Positions 17,026 through 25,421 are shown, numbered from the stretch's first letter. The stretch is 64,000 bases of DNA from Pseudomonadota bacterium (GCA_023399465.1 JAEWPB010000144.1:1-64000); one strand, 5' to 3'. Notes: generated from the letters alone by a model not told the origin. Numbers and translations are program-made.

Positions 17026-17562
17026 TTACTTCGGCGCAAGAACCATCATCATCTGGCGGCCTTCGAGCTTCGGCTCGGCCTCGACCTTGGCGATGGCCAA
17101 GGTATCTTCCTTGACCTGAAGCAGCAGCTTCATGCCGAGTTCCTGGTGAGCCATTTCACGGCCGCGGAACTTCAGCGTCACCTTGACCTTGTCGCCTTCC
17201 TCGAAGAAACGGTTCATCGCCTTCATCTTCACCTCATAGTCATGGGTGTCGATGTTCGGGCGCATCTTGATTTCTTTGATTTCGACGATCTTCTGCTTCT
17301 TGCGCGCTTCCGCCGCCTTCTTCTGGTTGGCGTACTTCAGCTTACCCAGATCGAGAATCTTGCACACCGGCGGCTCGGAGTTCGGAGAGATCTCGACGAG
17401 ATCGAGCCCAGCCTCTTCCGCCATTTTCAAGGCCTGATCCGTCGGCACAACGCCCAGGTTCTGGCCTTCTTCATTGATGAGCTGAACTTTGGGTATCCGG
17501 ATTTCCCGGTTGGAGCGCGGCCCGTCCTTTGTCGGGGCTTCGGCTTTGAAGGGTCTGCGAAT
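17026..17562 (-). CDS. infC: Translation initiation factor IF-3 (ATT start codon)
   Basis: IF-3 keeps 30S subunits free and checks the start codon and initiator tRNA. The full frame gives 178 residues. It reads (ATT)RRPFKAEAPTKDGPRSNREI, then RIPKVQLINEEGQNLGVVPT and DQALKMAEEAGLDLVEISPN; the C-domain follows with IDTHDYEVKMKAMNRFFEEG. ATG/GTG-only calling would start at GTG 17448 and lose the N-domain. The ATT at 17562-17560 follows AGGAG by 9 nt, and no ATG, GTG or TTG lies between them. A rare ATT start is the known basis of IF-3 autorepression in Escherichia coli, so the same control is likely here. Confidence 0.95.
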   Translation of the reverse strand: MRRPFKAEAPTKDGPRSNREIRIPKVQLINEEGQNLGVVPTDQALKMAEEAGLDLVEISPNSEPPVCKILDLGKLKYANQKKAAEARKKQKIVEIKEIKMRPNIDTHDYEVKMKAMNRFFEEGDKVKVTLKFRGREMAHQELGMKLLLQVKEDTLAIAKVEAEPKLEGRQMMMVLAPK

Positions 17563-17743
17563 GGTCGTATTCTCCTGAAACGTTTCGGATATCTGCTCTC
17601 GACTCTCGAAGAACAGTAAATTTTAGGGCAATGTCGTAATTGCCGTGCCGAAGTCAATAGCACGCATCGAGGAAAAAATCACCTCCTCTCGGGCATTTTG
17701 CGAATCTGATGTATAGGGGGCCAAAAGTTCCAGGAGATTTGCC

Positions 17744-18553
17744 ATGAGCGTGACGACAGCCCCTACAGAACCCGAATTCCTGACTGTTGGAAGCGGCGCG
17801 GAGGAGCGCAGGATCGCCATGCGGCTCCGCCCTGCCGCCCCCGGCAACGACGGCCCGGCGCTGATCTGGCTTTCCGGCTACCGCTCGGACATGAGCGGCA
17901 CCAAGGCGATCGAGCTCGACGGACTGGCCGAGCGCCTCGGGCTCGCCTCGATCCGCTTCGATTATTCCGGTCACGGGCTTTCCGGCGGCGCCTTCGCCGA
18001 CGGCACGATTTCACGCTGGCTGGAGGAAGCGCTGGCGGTCGTCGCCCATGCCGCACCGCGCCGGGCCATCCTCGTCGGCTCGTCTATGGGCGGCTGGATC
18101 GCCATCCGCCTGGCGCAGGAACTGAAGAAGCGCGCCACCGGCCCGAAGCTCGACGGCATCGTGCTGATCGCCCCGGCACCGGATTTCACCAGCGAGTTGA
18201 TCGAACCCCACCTCACCGACGCCGAACGCGCCTCGCTCGCCGAGAAGGGTTATTTCGAGGAACCTTCCGAATACAGCCCGGAGCCGAACATCTATACTCG
18301 CGCTCTGATGGAGGACGGCGCCCGCAACCGGGTCCTGAACGGCATCATCGAAACCGGCTGCCCCATCCACATCCTGCAGGGCATGGAGGACCGCGACGTT
18401 CCCTATACCCACGCCCTCAAGCTCGTCGAGCATCTGCCGGCCGACGACGTGGTTCTGACGCTGATCCGGGATGGAGATCACCGGCTTTCGCGCCCCGAAG
18501 ATCTGGAGCGGATGCTGGCCGCGACCACGGCAATGGTTGGCAAGGCGGAATAG
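17744..18553 (+). CDS. Alpha/beta hydrolase (ABHD10-like)
   Basis: A 269-residue soluble hydrolase. It has the oxyanion strand LIWLSGYRSDMSGTKA and the nucleophile elbow GSSMGG (around residue 115). An acid residue is likely in HILQGMEDRDVPY and the base in IRDGDHRLSRPEDL. The family includes acyl-protein thioesterase/ABHD10-like esterases. CAGGAG lies 8 bp before the ATG. The gene diverges from infC. No membrane segment or signal peptide is seen; the substrate is unknown. Confidence 0.88.
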   Translation: MSVTTAPTEPEFLTVGSGAEERRIAMRLRPAAPGNDGPALIWLSGYRSDMSGTKAIELDGLAERLGLASIRFDYSGHGLSGGAFADGTISRWLEEALAVVAHAAPRRAILVGSSMGGWIAIRLAQELKKRATGPKLDGIVLIAPAPDFTSELIEPHLTDAERASLAEKGYFEEPSEYSPEPNIYTRALMEDGARNRVLNGIIETGCPIHILQGMEDRDVPYTHALKLVEHLPADDVVLTLIRDGDHRLSRPEDLERMLAATTAMVGKAE

Positions 18554-18587
18554 TTCGCATTTTAACCATGTTCGCGATTGGCTGCTG

Positions 18588-18602
18588 TTAACGTTTTGGT
18601 AA
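18588..18602. promoter_or_regulatory. Near-consensus CtrA-like box
   Basis: TTAACGTTTTGGTAA fits TTAA-N7-TTAA with one mismatch. It lies 42 bp upstream of a perfect copy, before the BTLCP gene. Confidence 0.35.
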
Positions 18603-18629
18603 TGATTGACTCTCCCGCCCGAAGATCTT

Positions 18630-18644
18630 TTAACTCTTTGTTAA
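18630..18644. promoter_or_regulatory. Perfect TTAA-N7-TTAA (CtrA-type) box
   Basis: TTAACTCTTTGTTAA matches the CtrA recognition pattern exactly and lies 21 bp before the ATG of the BTLCP gene. The pattern is known from Caulobacter and rhizobial cell-cycle promoters. That CtrA binds here is inference. Confidence 0.5.
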
Positions 18645-18665
18645 GAATTCGAGGGACGGTCAATC

Positions 18666-19280
18666 ATGAATGTTGTGCGTGTAAAGGGCTTGCTGGTGGC
18701 GATGATTGCCATCATTGCTTCCGCAACCGCTGCGGTTCCCGCACCCCGGCCGCATGCCGGCATGATTACCGGCAGCGTGACCTCGCAGCCGATCGGACAT
18801 TACGAGTTCTGCCAGAACAATCGCGACGAATGCGCAGTACGCAGCCGGGCAACCACTGCAGCGCGCGTCACCGAATATGGCTGGTCGATCGTCCGCAACG
18901 TCAATTCGGCCGTCAACAGCAGCATCACCCCGATGACCGACCAGGACCTCTATGGTCGCGACGAACTCTGGACCTATCCGACCGATGCCGGCGATTGCGA
19001 AGACTTCGTGCTGCTGAAGCGCAAGAAACTGATCGAACTCGGCTTCTCCGCCTCGGACCTCCTGATCACCGTCGTGCGCAAGCCGGACGGCGAGGGTCAT
19101 GCTGTGCTGACGCTGCGCAGCTCCGACGGTGACTTCGTCCTCGACAATCTCGAGGATGAAGTGAAGATCTGGCACGAGACCCCCTACACCTACCTGAAGC
19201 GTCAGGCGACCTTCAATTCCGGGCGCTGGGTGACGATCGAGAATGGCGGCGACCTGATGGTCGGTGCAGTCCAGAAGTAA
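18666..19280 (+). CDS. Secreted bacterial transglutaminase-like cysteine proteinase (BTLCP family)
   Basis: A 204-residue exported protein. A signal peptide covers about residues 1-23 (VAMIAIIASATAA). The papain-like triad is visible as Cys111 in DAGDCEDFVLLK, His145 in GEGHAVLTL and Asp160 in FVLDN. BTLCP proteins are predicted periplasmic cysteine peptidases, and relatives (LapG) cleave surface adhesins. A MITGSV motif follows the signal peptide, similar to MTTGSI in the pilus lipoproteins of this window. CtrA-like boxes lie upstream and a terminator follows. The substrate is unknown; no LapD partner is adjacent. Confidence 0.88.
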   Translation: MNVVRVKGLLVAMIAIIASATAAVPAPRPHAGMITGSVTSQPIGHYEFCQNNRDECAVRSRATTAARVTEYGWSIVRNVNSAVNSSITPMTDQDLYGRDELWTYPTDAGDCEDFVLLKRKKLIELGFSASDLLITVVRKPDGEGHAVLTLRSSDGDFVLDNLEDEVKIWHETPYTYLKRQATFNSGRWVTIENGGDLMVGAVQK

Positions 19281-19303
19281 GCGCCCCATAGCGGCAGCGA
19301 GCA

Positions 19304-19327
19304 AGCCGGACCTCAGGTCCGGCTTTT
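19304..19327 (+). terminator. Rho-independent terminator
   Basis: A 9-bp stem (AGCCGGACC / GGTCCGGCT) with a TCA loop is followed by TTTCTT, 23 bp after the BTLCP stop. Confidence 0.88.
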
Positions 19328-19358
19328 CTTGTTTCAGCGATCCTTTCTAAGGTCTCCA

Positions 19359-20342
19359 TCAACCGCTGCCGATCAAGATACCGGCCGCCAGCACCAGCGA
19401 CCCGCCGAGCACCACCTGGAACGTCGCCCGGAGGAAGGGCGTATCCATGTACTTGTTCTGGATGAAGGCGATCGCCCACAGCTCGACAAAGACGATGGCG
19501 ACCGCCACGGCGGTTGCGATCCAGAAATGCGGGATCAGATAGGGCAGCGTGTGGCCGAGACCGCCGAGCGCGGTCATGATCCCCGACGCCAGCCCCCGCT
19601 TGACCGGAGAACCGCGACCCGAGAGCTTGCCGTCGTCGTGGGCGGCCTCGGTGAAGCCCATCGATATGCCTGCGCCGACCGAAGCCGAGAGGCCGATCAG
19701 GAAGGTCTGCCAGGTATCCTGGGTGGCGAAGGCTGCCGCGAAGATCGGCGCGAGCGTCGAGACCGATCCGTCCATCAGACCGGCAAGGCCCGGCTGGACA
19801 TAGGTCAGCAGAAACTGCCGGCGCGCCGTTTCGTTTTCCTCAGCCTTGACATTCTCGGGCACATGGGTCGCGCCGAGGCGGCGGGCAAGCGATTCATGCC
19901 CCTTCTCGGCCATCGCCAGGTCGCCGAGCAACTTGCGGGTTTCCGCATCCGTGGTCCGAGCCGCCGCGGCGAGATAGAAGCGATAGGCCTGCTCTTCCAT
20001 GCGCTCGGCCTCATCGCGCACCTTCTCGATTGACATCGAGCGGGCAAGCCAATCCGGCTTGCGCTCGTAGAAGTCACTCACATGCTCCCGGCGGATCAGC
20101 GGGATCCGCTCGCCGAAGCGAGCCTTGTGCATGTCGATCAGTCGCTGGCGGTGGACGCTTTCTTCCGCCGCCATGTCCTCGAAAACCTGCGCCGATTGCG
20201 GGTAGCGGTCGCGCAGGTCGTCGGCATAAGCGAGATAGATGCGGCTGTCGTCTTCCTCTGAAGAGATGGCGAGCGCCAGAACTTCCTGGTCGCTGAGGGA
20301 TGAAAACGGACGCTTGGACGAAGACAGTAAGCGACGCAGCAT
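19359..20342 (-). CDS. mbfA: Membrane-bound ferritin-VIT1/CCC1 fusion, iron exporter MbfA
   Basis: A 327-residue two-domain protein. Residues 15-160 are a ferritin/rubrerythrin-like four-helix domain with iron-ligand ExxH pairs at Glu61-His64 and Glu146-His149. Residues 175-327 form a VIT1/CCC1-like membrane domain (YVQPGLAGLMDGSVSTLAPI onward). MbfA exports iron and protects rhizobia from iron and peroxide stress. The ATG at 20342 has GGAG seven bases upstream; the GTG at 20354 in frame contains part of that ribosome site and is rejected. An AT-rich palindrome typical of Irr targets lies just upstream. Confidence 0.93.
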   Translation of the reverse strand: MLRRLLSSSKRPFSSLSDQEVLALAISSEEDDSRIYLAYADDLRDRYPQSAQVFEDMAAEESVHRQRLIDMHKARFGERIPLIRREHVSDFYERKPDWLARSMSIEKVRDEAERMEEQAYRFYLAAAARTTDAETRKLLGDLAMAEKGHESLARRLGATHVPENVKAEENETARRQFLLTYVQPGLAGLMDGSVSTLAPIFAAAFATQDTWQTFLIGLSASVGAGISMGFTEAAHDDGKLSGRGSPVKRGLASGIMTALGGLGHTLPYLIPHFWIATAVAVAIVFVELWAIAFIQNKYMDTPFLRATFQVVLGGSLVLAAGILIGSG

Positions 20343-20355
20343 TGAAATCTCCACT

Positions 20356-20370
20356 TTAGAATAATTCTAA
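20356..20370. promoter_or_regulatory. ICE/Irr-type iron control palindrome upstream of mbfA
   Basis: TTAGAATAATTCTAA is a perfect 15-bp palindrome ending 14 bp before the mbfA ATG. It matches the iron control element (TTTAGAA-N-TTCTAA type) bound by Irr in rhizobia, where mbfA is a known Irr target. The position close to the start fits repression under low iron. Confidence 0.7.
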
Positions 20371-20530
20371 TTCTAGAGCCTCGAGGCGCTTTGCGTCAAC
20401 CCGCGGTAGCGATCAGCCGCGCGCAAGTTCGAAGGCGCCGAAGCGTCAGCTTTACGCTGCAACAATGCAGCATGCCGGATGGCGGATGGTCCTTGCGGTT
20501 TCGTCAGGCAGAGAAGCTTCCGGCTTCCGG

Positions 20531-21451
20531 TCACGACCTGGGTGACATCGTGGCGCCGACGCTTGCCGCCACGACCAGAGCGGTGCCGACCATCTGCAGC
20601 GCCGTCAGCGGCTGGCTGAGGATCAGGAACCCGGCTACCGCTCCGAGTGCGGGCTCAAGGCTCATCAGGATGCCGAAAGACGCAGTCGGCATGCGCCTGA
20701 GCGCGATCATTTCCAGCGCATAGGGCACGACAGGCACGAGGAGCGCCAGCCAGATCATCTCCGGCACGCCGCCTAGCCCAAAGGCCGTGCCGCCGCCGAG
20801 GAGCCCGAACGGGGTTGCGACCAGCGCCGCCACCATGAAGGACATCGACAGCCCCTGCAGGCCCTCGAATGCCGCGCCCACTTTCTTGGTGAGGAGGATG
20901 TAGCAGGCCCAGCCTGCCGCTGCGGCGAAAGCGAAGGCGACACCGGCAGCATCCCCGACCCAGCCTTCGCCATCCTGAGCCAAGAGAAGCACGCCTGCAC
21001 CCGCCACCAGCGGCCAGGCCAATCGCCAGCCGAAACCGTAGGCAAAGGCGGCGACGCAAAGCGGCCCGAGGAATTCGATCGCCACGGCAAGCCCGAGCGG
21101 AATTCGCTGCAGTGCCGCGAAGAAGCAGAGACTCATGGCGGCGGTCGTCGCCCCGAGAAGCACTGCGCTCGTCCACTGCTGCCTGCTATAGCCGAGGATT
21201 GGCGGACGTACGATCACCGCCAGAATGACGGCGGCAAAGAGCATTCTCAGCCAGCTTGCCCCCGACGAACCGTAAGCCTCGATTGCGGGCACCGACAGAG
21301 CAGCACCGAACTGAACGCTGCACATCGACAAAAGGCACATCAATGCCCCGGTCGCCATGGCGGACGAACCGTGCGGCGGCGGCCCGCTGTTGCTCGCCGC
21401 CTTACCGTCGGCGGCGTTTCCGCTGCCCTCGACGATGCATTTCTGATCCAC
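20531..21451 (-). CDS. DMT/EamA family transporter (RhtA-like exporter)
   Basis: A polytopic membrane protein with ten hydrophobic segments and two EamA repeats. Conserved features are LLGATTAAMSLCFFAALQRI PLGL at the end of the first repeat and FGILMSLEPALGAVAGFLIL in the second. RhtA-like members export threonine, homoserine or related metabolites. The start is uncertain: GTG at 21451 has AAGAAGG upstream at good spacing (306 residues), while ATG at 21358 gives 275 residues without a ribosome site. The frame upstream of 21490 runs through the terminator of the preceding gene and is not coding. Confidence 0.85.
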   Translation of the reverse strand: MDQKCIVEGSGNAADGKAASNSGPPPHGSSAMATGALMCLLSMCSVQFGAALSVPAIEAYGSSGASWLRMLFAAVILAVIVRPPILGYSRQQWTSAVLLGATTAAMSLCFFAALQRIPLGLAVAIEFLGPLCVAAFAYGFGWRLAWPLVAGAGVLLLAQDGEGWVGDAAGVAFAFAAAAGWACYILLTKKVGAAFEGLQGLSMSFMVAALVATPFGLLGGGTAFGLGGVPEMIWLALLVPVVPYALEMIALRRMPTASFGILMSLEPALGAVAGFLILSQPLTALQMVGTALVVAASVGATMSPRS

Positions 21452-21492
21452 GCCTTCTGCCTTCTTGCTGCAGTCGACCTTCCGGCCAACGA

Positions 21493-21521
21493 AAAATCCG
21501 CGAGGATCGCTCCTCGCGGAC
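21493..21521 (-). terminator. Rho-independent terminator after the histone-deacetylase-like gene
   Basis: On the minus strand a perfect 10-bp stem (TCCGCGAGGA / TCCTCGCGGA) with a 4-nt loop runs into TTTTTCG. It ends the upstream gene and limits how early the DMT transporter can start. Confidence 0.9.
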
Positions 21522-21571
21522 CAGTTACCATCAGGCTCCACTGTTTGGGCGAGCCTCGCTCCGCGCTGCGA

Positions 21572-22597
21572 TCAGGCCTCCAGTCCCCTCAGCACATTGG
21601 CAACATTAAGGCCGATTTCCGGAACGCCGTAACCGCCCTCCATCACGACAAGCACCGGCAGTCCGGATGCGGCGATCTTTTCGCCCATGCGGATATAGTC
21701 CGGGGAAGAAAGCTTGAAGAACGAGATCGGATCCTTTTCGAAGGTATCGACGCCCAGCGACACGACGATCGCCTCGGCACCGAAAGCCTTGATCCGGGCA
21801 AGCGAGTCATCGAGCGCCGCCGCCCAGACATCCCACGGCGTTCCGGCCGGCATCGGATAGTTGCGGTTCGCCCCTTCTCCGGCACCCGCACCGGTTTCAT
21901 CGGCATAGCCGAGGAAATAGGGGAAGGCATCGACCGGATCGCCATGCAGCGATGCGAAATAGACATCGCCGCGCTCATAGAAGATGTCCTGCGTGCCGTT
22001 TCCGTGATGGAAATCGACGTCGAGGATCGCCACCTTCTTCGCGCCGTTGTCGAGGAAGCGCTGGGCAGCGACGGCGGCGTTGTTGATGAAGCAGTAGCCG
22101 CCATAGAGGTCGATGCCGGCATGGTGACCCGGCGGGCGGCAGAGCGAGAAGGCAAAGCGGTTGCCTGAATTCACCCAGTCGGCCCCGGTCAGCGCGACGT
22201 TCATCGACGAGACGGCGGCCGCATAGGTGCCTTCGGTGATCGAGGTTTCCAGCGCATTCGCGTAGTAACCCAGTGCACCGTCGATATTGTTCGGCACGCG
22301 CTGGCGGCTGCGGCGATAGGGGATTGCGGTGGGGATCGCCTCGCCCTGATAGCCCTCGGCGACCCAGCGGTCCCAGGCGGTGGCGAGAAAGGCGAGGAAG
22401 GCCGGATCATGGACCTTGGCCGCCGTTTCCATGCCGTAGGCGGCCGGAGCAACAACGTCGTCATAGCCGGCCTCCTTGACCGCCGCCAGGATCCATTCGG
22501 CGCGGAACGGCCCTTCGAACGGTTTGACCAGCTGGCCGCCGTGCAGTTCGGTTTTTGCATCACGAAGTTTATGATCTTCAGAATAAATAACGCGCAT
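21572..22597 (-). CDS. Histone deacetylase superfamily / acetylpolyamine amidohydrolase-like enzyme
   Basis: A 341-residue zinc hydrolase of the arginase/deacetylase fold. The tandem histidines are in CRPPGHHAG, the zinc ligands in VAILDVDFHHGNGTQDIFY and LGVDTFEKDP, and the glycine-rich end in VVMEGGYGV. Length and the N-terminal MRVIYSEDH match acetylpolyamine aminohydrolases, which deacetylate acetylputrescine, acetylcadaverine or acetylspermidine. The ATG at 22597 is chosen over TTG 22603. A nearby GNAT gene lies on the same strand upstream, but their link is unproven. Confidence 0.9.
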   Translation of the reverse strand: MRVIYSEDHKLRDAKTELHGGQLVKPFEGPFRAEWILAAVKEAGYDDVVAPAAYGMETAAKVHDPAFLAFLATAWDRWVAEGYQGEAIPTAIPYRRSRQRVPNNIDGALGYYANALETSITEGTYAAAVSSMNVALTGADWVNSGNRFAFSLCRPPGHHAGIDLYGGYCFINNAAVAAQRFLDNGAKKVAILDVDFHHGNGTQDIFYERGDVYFASLHGDPVDAFPYFLGYADETGAGAGEGANRNYPMPAGTPWDVWAAALDDSLARIKAFGAEAIVVSLGVDTFEKDPISFFKLSSPDYIRMGEKIAASGLPVLVVMEGGYGVPEIGLNVANVLRGLEA

Positions 22598-22695
22598 CGC
22601 CAAGCCCTGAAATTAATCGACGGGCGGAAGGTAGCGTTGTTTGTTCCGGGAATGCAAGGCGCCGGCATCACTGCAGCCGCAGCCGCCACGGCAAG

Positions 22696-23232
22696 TTATG
22701 CGGCGGCCGATACTTGAAGACGCTTGTAGAACAGCGTCGTGTCGCAATAGCGACCGTCGGGGAAAAGCGCATAGTCCGGGATCACGCCGGCGCGTTCCCA
22801 ACCGAGCTTCGGGTAGATGCTTTCCGCGAGACTCCCGGTGGCTGTATCGAGCACCAGAAGCGTCAGGCCGCGCCTTGCCGCTTCACGTTCGGCGGCATCC
22901 ATCAGCAGGCGCGACAGCCCCTGCCCCCGGGCCGCCCGGGTCACGAGCAGTTTCTTGAGATCGCCGCGGTGCGGCTGGTTCGGCATCGAACTGAACCCGA
23001 CCTGGACGGTTCCGACGATCTCCCCATCCACCTCCGCGACCCAAAGCAGCGTCGCCTTCGTCGCGACCGCATCGATGACGCCGGACCAGTACGGCCGCGC
23101 ATCTTCGAGCCCGTAGGGCGACATGAAGCCCACCGAAGCGCCGCCTTCGACGCAGTCGCACAGGACATGGCAGAGATCGTCGAGCGCCGAACGGGCTTCG
23201 GCTTCACTCAGCAGGCGTATTTCGATGCTCAT
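22696..23232 (-). CDS. GNAT family N-acetyltransferase
   Basis: A 178-residue acetyltransferase. The CoA-binding segment is KKLLVTRAARGQGLSRLLMD (about residues 92-111), preceded by WVAEVDGEIVGTVQVGF and followed by LLVLDTATGSLAESIYPKLG. It lies 21 bp downstream of the XRE-cupin regulator gene on the same strand and about 100 bp before the deacetylase-like gene. The cluster could balance acetylation of one metabolite, but the acceptor is not known. Confidence 0.88.
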   Translation of the reverse strand: MSIEIRLLSEAEARSALDDLCHVLCDCVEGGASVGFMSPYGLEDARPYWSGVIDAVATKATLLWVAEVDGEIVGTVQVGFSSMPNQPHRGDLKKLLVTRAARGQGLSRLLMDAAEREAARRGLTLLVLDTATGSLAESIYPKLGWERAGVIPDYALFPDGRYCDTTLFYKRLQVSAAA

Positions 23233-23253
23233 CGTCTCTCCAGTAGGTCAGGG

Positions 23254-23829
23254 TTATCGGTGGCCGCGATCAAGGATCACGGCATAGCGGGCGGGCACAT
23301 CGCCGGGATTGTGGAAGGAATGACCCTCGCCGACATTCATGTACAGGCAGTCCCCCGGCGCGAGGCGGAAGAGGCCATCTGCGGTGGTCATCTCCATCAC
23401 GCCCTCGAGCAGCCAGACATGCTGGCTCATGGCGCGGCTTGCCTGCTGCGGCGGAAAGCTGGCCCGTCCGCCCGGCGGAAACTCCACTTCGACGACATCG
23501 ACCGGGGAACCGGTGCCCGGCGGTGAAACGGCGCGCCGCTCGTAGCCGATTTCCGGATCACGCCAGACCGGCTGGGCCGCGCGCGCGGCAAACGGCGATC
23601 CGCCGGGTCCCTCCATGGCAAAGAAGCTCGACAGCGAGTGACCGAGGGCGGCGCAGATGCGCGCGAGAAGCGGCGCCGTCGGGCTCGCCTCGGCCCGCTC
23701 GATCCGCGAGATCATAGCCCGGCTGACGGCGGACGCCGAGGCGAGGTCGTCAAGCGTCATGCCGCGCTCCGTGCGCAACTGCCGGATACGCTCGCCGATG
23801 GCATTTTCCAGATCAACGTCATTTTCCAT
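23254..23829 (-). CDS. XRE-family regulator with C-terminal cupin
   Basis: A 191-residue regulator. Residues 8-65 are a helix-turn-helix (IRQLRTERGMTLDDLASASA, then VSRAMISRIERAEASPTAPL). A cupin barrel at the C-terminus includes MSQHVWLLEGVMEMTTADGL and APGDCLYMNVGEGHSFHNPG. The architecture resembles PuuR/SutR-like regulators. The ATG at 23829 begins MENDVDLENAIGERI; the longer frame to 23940 is not convincing. It is divergent from an MFS transporter (240-bp shared region) and heads a unit with a GNAT gene. Confidence 0.9.
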   Translation of the reverse strand: MENDVDLENAIGERIRQLRTERGMTLDDLASASAVSRAMISRIERAEASPTAPLLARICAALGHSLSSFFAMEGPGGSPFAARAAQPVWRDPEIGYERRAVSPPGTGSPVDVVEVEFPPGGRASFPPQQASRAMSQHVWLLEGVMEMTTADGLFRLAPGDCLYMNVGEGHSFHNPGDVPARYAVILDRGHR

Positions 23830-24071
23830 TATCGGATACTTCCATTCTCCTATCGTAGAATCAAGTGGAGATTCCTGCGAAAATTGCACGCCCGTAAAAA
23901 ATTCCCCCGCGTGGCGCTTTGGCGACATCGTTGCCCCCAAGGAACAGCTACTATCGCCGGCAAGAGAAAAGACCCGACCACTTACTCAAATGCATTCAGT
24001 GCCTTAGCGATCACCCATTCGACGCGTTTCCGTCGCCGCCGGTGTTGCGGGAGAAATGGGAGACGACGGCC

Positions 24072-25325
24072 ATGGACAACAACCTCAAGCCCCCCGCATC
24101 GCCGCTTTCCATCATCAGCATCATTGCTTCGATGACGGCCGTGGCGCTCGGCAACGGCATGATGTTCGCCTACATCCCCTTCGTGCTCGCGCGCGAAGAC
24201 GGCCCCTCCTGGGCAGCCGGTGCCGCCGTGACCGCAGTCGCCTTTGGCGGGCTGATCGGCTGCGTGATTGCCGGGCCACTGATCCGCCGGGTCGGCCATG
24301 CCCGCCTGTTTTCCTGCTCGATGGCACTGGTCATCCTCGGAGCCTTGCTGATCGGCCTCGGCGTCAATCCCATCCTGTGGATCCTGGGCCGGATGATCTA
24401 CGGCATCGCCGGCAACTCCAATTTCATCATCACCCAGAGCTGGCTCAACCACGCCGCCTCCAACGAATGGCGCGGCAAGGCGATGTCGCTGTTCTACATG
24501 ACCTATGTCGTCGGCATGGGTGCGGGCGCCTGGCTGTTCGGCCAGATCCCGAGTGAGGGCAATCTTGCGCCGCTTATCACCATTTTCTTCACCGCCCTCG
24601 CCATCCTGCCGATCGGGCTCACGACCCTGCCGAACCCGCCGCCGCCGACCCAGGTCCGCGTCAACCTGAAGATGGCCTGGCGCGTGTCTCCGGTGGCCTT
24701 CGTCGGCGTTCTGGCAGCCGGCGGCCTGTCGATGGTGGTGCAGGGCTTCACCCCGATCTACGCCGCCGGAAACGACATGTCGCAAAAGGACATCGCGCTC
24801 CTCATGTTCGTCATGCAGTTCGGACTGCTCTTCGTCCAGTATCCGCTGGGTGCACTTTCCGACCGGATCGACCGGCGCATCGTGCTCGCCGCGACCTGCG
24901 CCCTGATCGCGGTGACGGCGGTCGTCGCGCTCAACGTCTCCTTTGCCAACTTCATCCTGCTGATGCTGGTCTTGGGGGTGTTCGCCGGCGGCGTCGAAGC
25001 GGTCTATTCGATCGCCAACGCCCACGCCAACGACCGCGCCGATCCGCAGAACTTCGTCCAGCTCTCGAGCACGCTGCTGGTCGCCTGGTCGACATCGGCA
25101 ACCATCGTGCCGCTGGCGGTCACCGCACTGACCCCGGTTTTTGGCGAAAAGACCTTCATTTATGCGGTCATGCTGGTGGCGATCGCCTATACGGCTTTCG
25201 TGCTCTTGCGGCTTCGCGAGCGCGAGAAAGTGCCGGTAGAAGCGCGCGAGCAATTCGAGATGATGAGCGCCCAGGTGCCGAACGCCACGGCGCTGACCGA
25301 ACCGGCTGCGGAGAAGGCGCGTTGA
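24072..25325 (+). CDS. MFS transporter (YcaD-like)
   Basis: A 417-residue protein with twelve hydrophobic segments. Useful marks are the GRMIYGIAGNSNFIITQSWL region with the SWLNHAASNEWRGKAMS loop, which is shared with YcaD-type major facilitator proteins, and LGALSDRIDRR in the second half. The ATG at 24072 follows GGGAG. It is divergent from the XRE-cupin gene, which probably regulates it. The transported compound is unknown. Confidence 0.88.
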   Translation: MDNNLKPPASPLSIISIIASMTAVALGNGMMFAYIPFVLAREDGPSWAAGAAVTAVAFGGLIGCVIAGPLIRRVGHARLFSCSMALVILGALLIGLGVNPILWILGRMIYGIAGNSNFIITQSWLNHAASNEWRGKAMSLFYMTYVVGMGAGAWLFGQIPSEGNLAPLITIFFTALAILPIGLTTLPNPPPPTQVRVNLKMAWRVSPVAFVGVLAAGGLSMVVQGFTPIYAAGNDMSQKDIALLMFVMQFGLLFVQYPLGALSDRIDRRIVLAATCALIAVTAVVALNVSFANFILLMLVLGVFAGGVEAVYSIANAHANDRADPQNFVQLSSTLLVAWSTSATIVPLAVTALTPVFGEKTFIYAVMLVAIAYTAFVLLRLREREKVPVEAREQFEMMSAQVPNATALTEPAAEKAR

Positions 25326-25407
25326 CGGCACGTTGCCAGCACGTGGCCCCGGCAATTTATAGTTTACAGTCCCCTTCTTTTCCGCTTTGCGACTGCCCTG
25401 ACCACTG

Positions 25408-25413
25408 CTATAT
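25408..25413 (+). promoter_or_regulatory. Possible -10 element of lepA
   Basis: CTATAT fits the rhizobial housekeeping -10 consensus and ends 8 bp before the lepA ATG. No ribosome binding site is visible between them, so a leaderless message is possible. No convincing -35 is seen at 17 bp spacing. Confidence 0.35.
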
Positions 25414-25421
25414 GCGCGAAC

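Noticed and set aside
17026..17448. Short infC starting at GTG 17448
   Set aside because: It would remove conserved IF-3 N-domain residues that are clearly encoded upstream; the ATT start restores them with a good ribosome site.
20343..20354. GTG start extension of mbfA
   Set aside because: The codons contain the GGAG ribosome site for the ATG at 20342.
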